Shown here piece by piece: positions 1 through 7,343 of a stretch of 64,000 bases of DNA. The first letter of the stretch is position 1. The number at the start of each line of letters is the position of its first letter. This stretch comes from Chryseobacterium taichungense (GTDB taxonomy: Bacteria > Bacteroidota > Bacteroidia > Flavobacteriales > Weeksellaceae). Location: contig NZ_FOBV01000001.1 of the NCBI RefSeq assembly GCF_900109935.1, positions 1-64,000 of the forward strand. Reading direction: 5' to 3'. Under the pieces are notes generated by a model. It had not been told where the DNA came from, made no database searches, and was given only the letters and a program-made list of their open reading frames with translations. The position numbers and the translations under genes are program-made.

Positions 1-51
1 TACAAAAAAGTAAATAATTTGGGATACAAAACCGCAAAAAGGAGAATAGCT

Positions 52-129
52 ATGGAACTTCGAGATATGATTACTGCTATTTTAATCGTATTTGCGGGAG
101 GGGATCCCACAAAAGTTTTCAAAACATAA
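52..129 (+). CDS. possible 25-residue small protein
   Basis: A short ORF starts with ATG eight bases after AAGGAG, an unusually good Shine-Dalgarno match for a Bacteroidota genome, where such sites are mostly absent. It encodes a peptide with a hydrophobic middle (ITAILIVFAGG) and a basic end. It lies just beyond the 3' end of the minus-strand graspetide operon and overlaps nothing else. I recognise no family. It could equally be chance or the tail of something beginning outside the window. Confidence 0.25.
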   Translation: MELRDMITAILIVFAGGDPTKVFKT

Positions 130-132
130 AAA

Positions 133-152
133 GGTCGGAATTTCTTCCGACC
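133..152 (-). terminator. Rho-independent terminator of the graspetide operon
   Basis: A perfect 8-bp stem (GGTCGGAA / TTCCGACC) encloses a 4-nt loop. Read on the minus strand it is followed by TTTTTATGTTTT, so it should end transcription coming from the MvdD-like gene about 50 bases upstream. Confidence 0.8.
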
Positions 153-199
153 ATGACTAGGACAAAGCCCGTTCTTATCATCTCCTTATTTTAGATTGT

Positions 200-1213
200 T
201 TAAGCATTTTGCACCAACACTTCGTTGCTTCGTCTCGGAGCTTTATCACACAGCAGATCGGCGATACTTTTTGAAATCAGGTTTCCTTCCGTAAGATTAT
301 CCAGCCAGAAAAATTCTCCCGCTGCATTGATTTCGATAAAATAATATTCATCTTCAGGAGAAACAATGATATCGATCGCTCCGTAATCTACGTGGTAAAC
401 ATCCAAAAGTTCCAGCAGTTTTGCCTCAACATCTGACGGCAGTTCCGTGGGAACCCACTTGTCAATAAGATTAACACCATCTTTTCTCCAGTCGATTTTT
501 GCAGCTTCTGATTGTTGAGAATCAATTTCGAACGCGAAAACATCCTGTCCGACAACCGTTACCCTCAGTTCTTTTTTCTTTTCAATTTTTTTCTGAAACT
601 GCATCGGGCAATATAAAAGCGTATCCAGCTCCTCCAGTTTATCTTCATTCACAACATTGGTGAATACTACGCTCTCCACTCCGTCTTCGTAGATTGCAAA
701 ACCAGTCTGCATTTTTGCCACCACATTCTGATGTTTAACAACAAACTGCTTTGCTTCTTCAGGATTATTAGTGACACAGGTCTCAGGAATTTTAAGTCCT
801 ATTTTATCCGCGATTTTCAGCTGCTCTTCCTTGCTGTCTAGTCTTCTGTAAACACTTGGTTTCCCAAGAGAATAAACATCTACGGATTCCAGGAAACCGA
901 AAAGTGTGTTGCGGATTTCTCCCATCGCTGCGCCAAAAAATTTTTCGTCCATTTCTTCTCTAAGGCCATTTCCAATATTGTATGCTCTTCTGTACCAGAC
1001 TGCGGAAATATCATCCAGACGATGCTTCTTTTCGGGAATTTCGAGAGTAGTCGTCCATTTTCCATCCTGAAAAATGGTGGATAATTTATTTTTTAAAGGA
1101 TATTCATCAACATTAAAGCGGATTACCTCACATCCGTTTTTATCAATATATTCGGTTACTTTTTCGATTGAAAAATTGTCTCCTGTATGCGTAATTATTA
1201 AAATTTTATTCAT
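200..1213 (-). CDS. mvdD: MvdD/MdnC-like ATP-grasp graspetide ligase
   Basis: This 337-residue ATP-grasp enzyme should form omega-ester (Thr/Ser to Asp/Glu side chain) rings in the microviridin-like precursors encoded upstream. It resembles the MdnC/MvdD class in the VWYRRA segment (about residues 72-77), CPMQFQKKI (about 202-210), the ELR(V)TVVG strand, the SQQ...DWRKDG stretch and the metal-binding EINAAGEFFWLD near residue 296. Its start overlaps the end of the MvdC-like gene by 8 bases, which points to translational coupling. It is the last gene before the terminator. Family assignment rests on remembered MdnC motifs. Ester rather than amide chemistry is inferred from the subfamily. Confidence 0.9.
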   Translation of the reverse strand: MNKILIITHTGDNFSIEKVTEYIDKNGCEVIRFNVDEYPLKNKLSTIFQDGKWTTTLEIPEKKHRLDDISAVWYRRAYNIGNGLREEMDEKFFGAAMGEIRNTLFGFLESVDVYSLGKPSVYRRLDSKEEQLKIADKIGLKIPETCVTNNPEEAKQFVVKHQNVVAKMQTGFAIYEDGVESVVFTNVVNEDKLEELDTLLYCPMQFQKKIEKKKELRVTVVGQDVFAFEIDSQQSEAAKIDWRKDGVNLIDKWVPTELPSDVEAKLLELLDVYHVDYGAIDIIVSPEDEYYFIEINAAGEFFWLDNLTEGNLISKSIADLLCDKAPRRSNEVLVQNA

Positions 1214-2162
1214 TGGTTTTCATTCTTTTTATAAGGTTATCGGCAATTCGCTGTGCGATGGGAAAATCAAGATCTTTCTGAAGCATTCCCCATTCTCCCT
1301 GCGGGTTGACTTCCAGAAAATAATAACTTCCGTCTGCTCCTTTGATCATATCTATGGCACCGATATAAAGGCCCATTTCGTTCATCATTGCGGTAAGATT
1401 TTGTTTAATATTTTCGGGAAGAAAATAGGCCGACCAGAAATAATTGCCCTGAGCAATTCTCCAATCGGTATTTTCACTGTTGTTGATTTTTCCTGTGAAA
1501 AATTCTCCGTCGAGATAAACGATTCTTAATTCATATTCTTTTTCAATATAGGGCTGGAAAATCATCGGACAATACTCAATATCCGCAATACCCTCCAAAG
1601 CATCTTCATCAATGATATTGGTTGAAAGAAAATTTTCCCCGCCCATGGACTTTGAGATCACGCCGTGAAGTTTTGCGACCATTTTCCCGTTACAGTATTC
1701 ATGGAAGAAAGCAGTAATTTTATCAGCATCGTTTGAGAAGATGGTTTTCGGAACAGTTAATCCATGCTTTTTAGCGATATTAAGCTGCAGCATTTTGTTG
1801 CCGTCAATTTTATTTTCATTTTCGAAAGGATTGATCCATGGAAGATGCTCAAGTGCCGTGAAGAGATTGTAGCGCAACGTAGAATATTCTTTAAAAAATA
1901 TCCTTCTGTAGTCTTCATCAAGCTCTTCCGGAATATTGATCTGCCACGACTTCCTATGCCATACTGCTGTAATTTCTTCCGATTTTATGGTATTTCCGGA
2001 CTCATCTGTAAGCTCAAATCCATTTTCGCTGATACTTATTTTCTGATCATTATTTAATTTATCGGAATTCAGCCGGAAATATGGGATATTTTTACTTTTA
2101 AGATATTCAAAAAAGATATCAATATTATAAAAGTCGCGGGAATGTGTAATGCAAAGAATCAT
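1206..2162 (-). CDS. mvdC: MvdC/MdnB-like ATP-grasp graspetide ligase
   Basis: A 318-residue ATP-grasp ligase of the MvdC/MdnB type, the partner that normally closes the omega-amide between the core Lys and a Glu/Asp after the ester rings exist. Diagnostic segments are AVWHRKSW (about residues 66-73), YCPMIFQPYIEKEYELRIV (about 197-215) and the C-terminal EVNPQGEWGMLQKDL (about 288-302), which carries the Mg-ATP ligands. The start codon is supported by the THSRD beginning shared with the family. It follows the precursor genes after an 83-base spacer holding a hairpin. Amide chemistry is inferred from family membership; a Lys is present in both predicted cores. Confidence 0.9.
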   Translation of the reverse strand: MILCITHSRDFYNIDIFFEYLKSKNIPYFRLNSDKLNNDQKISISENGFELTDESGNTIKSEEITAVWHRKSWQINIPEELDEDYRRIFFKEYSTLRYNLFTALEHLPWINPFENENKIDGNKMLQLNIAKKHGLTVPKTIFSNDADKITAFFHEYCNGKMVAKLHGVISKSMGGENFLSTNIIDEDALEGIADIEYCPMIFQPYIEKEYELRIVYLDGEFFTGKINNSENTDWRIAQGNYFWSAYFLPENIKQNLTAMMNEMGLYIGAIDMIKGADGSYYFLEVNPQGEWGMLQKDLDFPIAQRIADNLIKRMKTNE

Positions 2163-2183
2163 TTGCCGGTTTTTATTAAAAAA

Positions 2184-2206
2184 GGAAACTTAGAGTGTAA
2201 GTTTCC
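2184..2206 (-). terminator. hairpin with U-tract between precursors and ligases
   Basis: A 9-bp perfect stem (GGAAACTTA / TAAGTTTCC) with a 5-nt loop is followed on the minus strand by TTTTTTAATAAAA. It sits between the precursor genes and mvdC, where a leaky terminator would give more precursor mRNA than enzyme mRNA. Full termination would require a separate promoter for the ligases, and none is obvious in the 83-base gap. Confidence 0.65.
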
Positions 2207-2245
2207 TTTCGATATAATTTGTTAATGTTCTGTATTAACTCTTCA

Positions 2246-2470
2246 TTATACAGATGGAGAATCATCGTCACCGTCTGATGGATATTTCATGGTCTGAGCC
2301 ATGTCATACTGAGGTTTTGTGATCGTATCTGCAGTTTTTGACGTTGTGATAGGACCATCCTGCGTTGCAATCGTAACATCAGTTCCTCCTTTGATTTTCT
2401 CAGGATCCTGAAGTTGTTTTTCAAGGAAAGACGCGAAGAATGGCTTCTTCTTTGAATTTTTGTTTTTCAT
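2246..2470 (-). CDS. graspetide precursor peptide B
   Basis: A 74-residue microviridin-family precursor. The leader has a basic start and PFFASFLE at residues 10-17, which matches the PFFARFL helix that binds the ATP-grasp ligases. A Gly-Gly pair sits at 28-29. The C-terminal core TMKYPSDGDDD (60-70) matches the tricyclic microviridin core TxKYPSD. From residue 32 the peptide has (V/I/Q)T at 32, 41, 50 and 59, an exact 9-residue period ending in the core. Both acidic positions after Gly67 are Asp, where classical cores have Glu. It lies 44 bases downstream of precursor A and is probably co-transcribed. Confidence 0.93.
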   Translation of the reverse strand: MKNKNSKKKPFFASFLEKQLQDPEKIKGGTDVTIATQDGPITTSKTADTITKPQYDMAQTMKYPSDGDDDSPSV

Positions 2471-2514
2471 AATAATTTTAATTTAGAGTTTCTTGAAATA
2501 TAATTATTTAGTTT

Positions 2515-2724
2515 TTAAACTGCATTTGCATCTTCGTCACCGTCTGAAGGATACTTCATAGTAACATTATCACCTCCTGGTTTTGTAACATTGTCGCGAA
2601 GAGAACTTGTTACATTATCCTGCAATACAGAAGTCACTGCTCCTCCTTTAACTGTTTCCGGATCTTTGATCTGCTTCTCTAAGAATGAAGCGAAGAATGG
2701 CTTTTTGGATTTTTTACCTTCCAT
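2515..2724 (-). CDS. graspetide precursor peptide A
   Basis: A 69-residue precursor, first gene of the operon. PFFASFLE is at residues 9-16, DPETVKGG at 21-28 and the core TMKYPSDGDED at 55-65. Between leader and core are four consecutive 8-residue units starting at residues 30, 38, 46 and 54 (VTSVLQDN, VTSSLRDN, VTKPGGDN, VTMKYPSD). Only the last has the full core, and the first three end in Asp-Asn. Multicore graspetides are known from Chryseobacterium (chryseoviridin), so the extra units may themselves be modified, but that is inference. It shares its leader with precursor B, which suggests duplication. Confidence 0.93.
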   Translation of the reverse strand: MEGKKSKKPFFASFLEKQIKDPETVKGGAVTSVLQDNVTSSLRDNVTKPGGDNVTMKYPSDGDEDANAV

Positions 2725-2839
2725 AGTATTAATATTTTATGATTTAGAATGCTCTAAAGTATTAAAAAAATATCACCTAAAGAAGATAAAAATATTTTTT
2801 AAGAAAATTTTAACAAATTACAACAAATAGAGAATTTTA

Positions 2840-3619
2840 TTAATTAAAATTCAAAAATTGTTTAACAACATTAGCAAAATCAACAGGATTTTCCGCCTGT
2901 ACCCAGTGTCCGGCATTCTTTACCGTTACAAATTCTGCTTTTGGAAATTGCTGTCTTATCGCAAAATGATCCTGCGGAAGAATATAATTTGATCTTTCAC
3001 CGGCGATGAATAATGTCTTCCCTCCAAAAACACCGAATTTTATGGCATTGGATACAAATTCATTATACTTTTCAGATAATGTTTTAAGGTTGAATCTCCA
3101 GTTCAGTTTTTTATTATCGTCCCAATATAGATTTTTAGTCAGAAACTGAATGGTTGATTTTTCAGGAATATACTGACTCAGTACAGCTTCAACTTCATTT
3201 CTTGAAGTTACCGTATTGAAATCAACAGATTCCAGTGCTTTGATGATTCCCTGGTGATGCGGAGGATATGCTTTAGGTGAAATATCAACAACAATAAGGC
3301 TTTCAACCTTTTCCTGATATTTTATTGCAAATTGCATCACAGCTTTTCCGCCAAGCGAATGGCCAAGAATATGAGCTTTTGAAATTCCATAATGATCCAT
3401 ATACCGGAGAATATCATCAGCAAGATCGTCATGAGACATACTTTCTGAATGAAAACTACGTCCATGATTACGAAGATCGATAAGATGAACAGGAAGGTAC
3501 TCTCCCATGTCTTTACCGAAACTTCCCCAGTTGTCAAGCATTCCGAATAACCCGTGAAATACCAGAAGCGGTGTCGACGAAAGATTTTCGCCAAATATTT
3601 TTGAATTTAAAATTTCCAT
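2840..3619 (-). CDS. alpha/beta hydrolase, YbfF-like esterase
   Basis: An alpha/beta-hydrolase of about 259 residues. It shows the oxyanion-hole segment FHGLFGMLDNW, an ENLSSTPLL strand before it, the nucleophile elbow GHSLGG and a C-terminal NAGHWVQAENP supplying the catalytic His. This order and the short cap match the YbfF esterase group, which acts on acyl esters; the substrate here cannot be told. The reading frame is open 54 bases further upstream, but the Met at 3619 (MEILNSKIF) fits the family start better. No signal peptide, so cytoplasmic. It lies about 40 bases downstream of pdxJ on the same strand, so co-transcription is likely. Confidence 0.85.
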   Translation of the reverse strand: MEILNSKIFGENLSSTPLLVFHGLFGMLDNWGSFGKDMGEYLPVHLIDLRNHGRSFHSESMSHDDLADDILRYMDHYGISKAHILGHSLGGKAVMQFAIKYQEKVESLIVVDISPKAYPPHHQGIIKALESVDFNTVTSRNEVEAVLSQYIPEKSTIQFLTKNLYWDDNKKLNWRFNLKTLSEKYNEFVSNAIKFGVFGGKTLFIAGERSNYILPQDHFAIRQQFPKAEFVTVKNAGHWVQAENPVDFANVVKQFLNFN

Positions 3620-3713
3620 ACGTTTTTTGTTTTTGGATTGAAGATCAATGATGGAAGCTGGAAGTTTTATCAAATACTAAACTTTCAGCTTCTAATTTGA
3701 CTGCAAGCCATCA

Positions 3714-4433
3714 TTACCATTTCGCCAGCCTTTTTAAATAAGCCTGAACTGTATTTTCCAATCCCATGTATAAAGCTTCGGAAACCAGCGCGTGACCGAT
3801 GGAAACCTCCAGCAGGTTTGGGATATTGTCGGCAAAATATTTAAGATTATCTAAACTTAAATCATGCCCGGCATTTAATCCCAAGCCAAAATTAGCAGCC
3901 ACAACAGCCGTGTCATAATAAGGTTTTATGGCTGATTCTTTATCGACAATATAGTTTTTGGCGTAAGCTTCGGTATATAGTTCTATTCTGTCAGCTCCAG
4001 TTTTTGCGGCATATTCTACCAGTTCCGGTTGAGGATCCAGAAAAATTGAAGTACGGATCCCCGCATTTTTAAACTCTGCAATAATTTCCGTAAGAAAATC
4101 GAGATGTTTTCTGGTGTCCCATCCTGCATTGGAAGTAATCGCATCATCGGCATCAGGAACAAGCGTCACCTGCTCAGGTCTTACATCTAAAACCATATCA
4201 ATAAATTCCCTGTGCGGATTACCTTCAATATTAAACTCCGTTGTCACAAGTGGTTTAAGATCATAAACATCTTTTCTCGTGATATGTCTTTCGTCAGGTC
4301 TTGGATGAATGGTAATTCCCTGTCCGCCAAACTCCTGAATTTTAACAGCAGCCTCCGTCACACTGGGCATGTCGCCTCCTCTTGCGTTTCTTAAGGTTGC
4401 AATTTTATTAATGTTTACACTAAGTTTTGTCAT
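3714..4433 (-). CDS. pdxJ: pyridoxine 5'-phosphate synthase
   Basis: PdxJ condenses 3-amino-2-oxopropyl phosphate with 1-deoxy-D-xylulose 5-phosphate to pyridoxine 5'-phosphate, the last ring-forming step of DXP-dependent vitamin B6 synthesis. The 239-residue length is typical of this TIM-barrel. The N-terminal LSVNINKIATLRNARGG, the ITIHPRPDERHI phosphate/active-site segment and the late GLNAGHDL loop are all present. Start chosen at the ATG giving MTKLSVNIN. It is read toward the hydrolase gene. A remnant-like open frame ends about 5 bases before its start (see findings). Confidence 0.96.
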   Translation of the reverse strand: MTKLSVNINKIATLRNARGGDMPSVTEAAVKIQEFGGQGITIHPRPDERHITRKDVYDLKPLVTTEFNIEGNPHREFIDMVLDVRPEQVTLVPDADDAITSNAGWDTRKHLDFLTEIIAEFKNAGIRTSIFLDPQPELVEYAAKTGADRIELYTEAYAKNYIVDKESAIKPYYDTAVVAANFGLGLNAGHDLSLDNLKYFADNIPNLLEVSIGHALVSEALYMGLENTVQAYLKRLAKW

Positions 4434-4606
4434 TTTACTGATACGTTTTTGAAATAGTCTGATAATAATTTTCCGTCACTGACATCATCAAATATATCCA
4501 GAACTATTCGATCTTTATACAGCTGCAAAGCTATTGATAAAATCCAAAATGCAGAAATGAAACGGTGATTTTTTACCTTTTAAAGAGCATTATATATATT
4601 GAAAAA

Positions 4607-5866
4607 TTACACTTTTACCTGCATGACTTCAAGATCAAATTCTTTTGAAGCGACCAGCAAATGATCAAAAATATCTGATTGGATTTCCTCAAAACGTACC
4701 CATTCTGTATCTGTGGTAAAAGAGTAAATTTCAAGCGGAAGACCCTGCGGCGTAATATTAAGCTGACGTACCATCACTGGACCTTCTTTATCAAGCTCAG
4801 GAATTCTTTCGATATATTTCTGGGCATAATATCTGAAAACACCAATATTGGTAAGCTGTCTCCCATTGATGATTTCTTCCTTATGCATCATATTTTCCTT
4901 TTCTTTTTTCAGCTCGATGGAACTTTTATTTAGATAATCTGCAATAAGATTAATACTTTTCAGACGTTCGATATCTTCATCTGTAAGGAATTTAAATGAA
5001 TTGATATTAAAGTAAATTGACTTTTTAATTCTCCTTGCATTGGTTTCTGAAATCACCTGAAGGTTTTTAATTTCCGTTGTCAGAAGATCATAGGTAGGAA
5101 TCGTTGAAAAGGTTCTGTCGAAATTATTGATTTTCGTTGTCAGAAGGTTGATCTCCGAGATATTTCCCTCCAAATTATATTTTGGAATGCTCACCCAATC
5201 CCCTACTTTAAGGTTTTTTGAAGTGGCCACATGAAGCCCGGTGACAAATCCTAAAATGGTGTCCCGGAAAACCAAAACCAGAACGGCGGTTATCGCTCCT
5301 AAACTTCCGACAATCGTTGTCCCTTTAATTCCGAAAATCACGCAGATTCCGACTACTGAAAATAAGAAAATTCCTAAAATCTTCATTGTTTCGGAAATGG
5401 CATTCAGCGCCATGATTCTGTAGAAGTCCTGTTTGATAATAAAATAGTTCCTAAAAGCTGACAGTCCTCTGTACAACATTCCCGCGAAGATCATAACCAT
5501 CCCCAAGTTTACAGATCTTATAAGGAAATTTGTTGTTTTATCAAGTGCACCAGCAAAAATAGATTCATGAATACTTCCAACAATCAAAAGCGCAAATAAA
5601 TGGGCAAGCGAATTGGTGATTTTTGATTCGTAAATAGAATTGATAACTGGATATTTTTCTTTATTTCTAAAAATTCTGAAGACACTATTAATGATAATCT
5701 TAAAAATAAAATCAAAAACCAGAAAAATACAAATTAACAGTGTGATTTTTACAATGATATGGAATACGAATGCAAACCCATCGGGCGCTATTCGGCTGAT
5801 GTATCGGTAAAGTGGTTCACTTAATCCCTGTATAAGGTCTTTGGTTTCTTCTAATTGATCGTTCAT
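4607..5866 (-). CDS. mechanosensitive ion channel, MscS family
   Basis: A 419-residue inner-membrane protein with several predicted transmembrane segments in the first 190 residues. The typical MscS pore helix and beta-domain follow (GTTIVGSLGAITAVLVLVFRDTILGFVTGLHVATSKNLKVGDWVSI around residues 180-225) and then a cytoplasmic C-terminal part. It should open under membrane tension to release solutes during hypo-osmotic shock. Its length and the long C-terminal domain resemble YbdG-type members. Monocistronic as far as can be seen; 173 bases separate it from pdxJ. Confidence 0.9.
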   Translation of the reverse strand: MNDQLEETKDLIQGLSEPLYRYISRIAPDGFAFVFHIIVKITLLICIFLVFDFIFKIIINSVFRIFRNKEKYPVINSIYESKITNSLAHLFALLIVGSIHESIFAGALDKTTNFLIRSVNLGMVMIFAGMLYRGLSAFRNYFIIKQDFYRIMALNAISETMKILGIFLFSVVGICVIFGIKGTTIVGSLGAITAVLVLVFRDTILGFVTGLHVATSKNLKVGDWVSIPKYNLEGNISEINLLTTKINNFDRTFSTIPTYDLLTTEIKNLQVISETNARRIKKSIYFNINSFKFLTDEDIERLKSINLIADYLNKSSIELKKEKENMMHKEEIINGRQLTNIGVFRYYAQKYIERIPELDKEGPVMVRQLNITPQGLPLEIYSFTTDTEWVRFEEIQSDIFDHLLVASKEFDLEVMQVKV

Positions 5867-6142
5867 TACAACAAATTTAGGAAAATAAGGATGATTTCTT
5901 ATAGGATTCTATGCATCAATTTTTATCCCAAAATGGATTTTATACACTATTTTAATGAAAATTAGAACTTATTTAAATTTAACTAAAAATAATTTTTGCA
6001 GATCATGTTGATATGCGATCTAAATGCAAATAATATAGTACAGTCTCTATTACACCGTTATGAAAATATAAAACTTTGATAAACTTCCGTAAATAATTAT
6101 AAAAAAAATCACATTTTAATGAATTTATATTCAATTATTTAT

Positions 6143-6150
6143 TATATTTG
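6143..6150 (+). promoter_or_regulatory. -7 box of an intergenic transcript
   Basis: TATATTTG matches the Bacteroidota -7 consensus TAnnTTTG and precedes a structured stretch ending in a terminator. No good -33 TTTG is visible at the usual distance, so the call is tentative. Confidence 0.4.
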
Positions 6151-6157
6151 ATTATAA

Positions 6158-6316
6158 CTAAACAATTACAACGAAAAAGTTATTGCCGTACATTGTTTAG
6201 CATCCTAAACAGGAATTTAGATGTAATACATCTAATCCTACACTACGCAATTGTAAACCTTTAATAAAAACTTCACCTTAAACATGGAAGTGGCTTTTAT
6301 AGAGCCACTTTTTTTT
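6158..6316 (+). ncRNA. structured RNA candidate, possibly 6S-like
   Basis: About 160 bases with no ORF, bounded by a -7 box and a strong terminator (AAGTGGCT / AGCCACTT at 6288-6295 and 6303-6310, then a T-run). Inside, CTAAACAAT (6158-6166) pairs with ATTGTTTAG (6192-6200), but GTTTAG (6195-6200) can pair instead with CTAAAC (6205-6210). A separate bulged hairpin spans 6211-6239 (AGGA and TTAGATG with CATCTAA and TCCT), and ACAATT near 6162 can close on AATTGT near 6249. It may be a free RNA, with 6S RNA the obvious candidate by size, or the leader of the DUF456 gene, whose start follows the T-run by about 25 bases. Confidence 0.5.
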
Positions 6317-6341
6317 ATATCTTTTCATTAAATTAAACTAT

Positions 6342-6833
6342 ATGGATACAACCTTAATTGATATTCTCTGCCTTATTCTCCTGTTTCTGGGAATTTTAGG
6401 GACCTTTCTTCCCGTTTTGCCGGGATTACTTTTAAGCATTTGCGGACTTCTGATTTATAAATTCGGAACCGATGCAGACTTGTCGATGATTTATGTTTGG
6501 GCATTTATCATACTTACCATCGCCTCAGTAGTACTGAATTACGTAATTCCCGCAAAAACCAACCAGAAGTACGGAGGCACACGCTGGGGAAGCATTGGCT
6601 CGGTAATCGGTACCATTGTTGGACTATTTCTGCCTATTCCTTTAGGCTTTTTAGTCGGAATGTTTGCCGGCGTTTTCATAGGCGAACTTCTTCACGACAG
6701 CAAAGATTTCAATAAAGCGCTAAGATCGACGAAAGGAGCTTTTATAGGATTTATCTACGGAACTGGATTTAGCTTTGTTGTCGGTGTGGCAATGTTTTTG
6801 GTGGTAGTACTGAATATGCTTGCTATTATTTAA
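6342..6833 (+). CDS. DUF456 family membrane protein
   Basis: A 163-residue, highly hydrophobic protein with about four to five membrane helices and Gly-rich turns. The N-terminal LLFLGILGTFLPVLPGLLLSICGLLIY and the internal NYVIPAKTNQKYGGTRWGSIGSVIGTIVGLF are recognisable as DUF456. The function of the family is unknown. The gene follows directly after a terminator and is 12 bases ahead of a lipoprotein gene on the same strand, so the two are probably co-transcribed. Confidence 0.85.
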   Translation: MDTTLIDILCLILLFLGILGTFLPVLPGLLLSICGLLIYKFGTDADLSMIYVWAFIILTIASVVLNYVIPAKTNQKYGGTRWGSIGSVIGTIVGLFLPIPLGFLVGMFAGVFIGELLHDSKDFNKALRSTKGAFIGFIYGTGFSFVVGVAMFLVVVLNMLAII

Positions 6834-6845
6834 AAGAAATAAGAA

Positions 6846-7343
6846 ATGTTGTACAAAACCGTTATATTAAGCTTAGGATTATTATCATTAATCAATTGCA
6901 AAACGCAGAAAGAAGCGAACGTTTCAACAGAAAATCAGGTGGAAAATTCAGGAAACCTTACCAAAAATACCAAAGACGGCTCCATCATCTATTTCAATGA
7001 AGGGGAAAACAGGTTTTTGAATAAATACCAGATGAATGTTACATTCAAACGCATTTCGGAAGACAGCAGATGTCCGAAAGATGTCAACTGCATCTGGGCA
7101 GGTGTTGCTGTGGCTGAAATTGAAGTAATGGGAACCGCAACAAGACCCATGACTTTATCACTTGCAACCGTAGATAACAAAGGAAGAGATTATCATCAAT
7201 CCGCAGATTTCAACGGCTATAAAATTACTTTAATGGAAGTGAATCCTTATCCCGAAGCAGCACAAGGTTCAAATGCACTGAACGATAAGTACCGGATCGG
7301 TATCAAAATTCAAAAATCCGATGAAGACTCTACCATGAAATAG
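6846..7343 (+). CDS. hypothetical lipoprotein
   Basis: A 165-residue exported protein. The N-terminus has a short signal peptide ending in a lipobox (LSLINC, Cys at residue 19), so it should be lipid-anchored in the envelope. The mature part contains a CPKDVNCIWAG segment whose two Cys could form a disulfide, followed by beta-rich sequence. I know this general type from Bacteroidota lipoproteins but no function. Its last 14 bases overlap the convergent ung gene. Confidence is high that it is a gene, low for role. Confidence 0.75.
   Translation: MLYKTVILSLGLLSLINCKTQKEANVSTENQVENSGNLTKNTKDGSIIYFNEGENRFLNKYQMNVTFKRISEDSRCPKDVNCIWAGVAVAEIEVMGTATRPMTLSLATVDNKGRDYHQSADFNGYKITLMEVNPYPEAAQGSNALNDKYRIGIKIQKSDEDSTMK

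Noticed and set aside
1074..1529. Plus-strand 151-codon ORF across the two ATP-grasp genes
   Set aside because: It is antisense to strongly conserved ligase sequence on the other strand.
2591..2830. Plus-strand ORF over the precursor A gene
   Set aside because: It is antisense to a clear graspetide precursor and then runs into AT-rich spacer.
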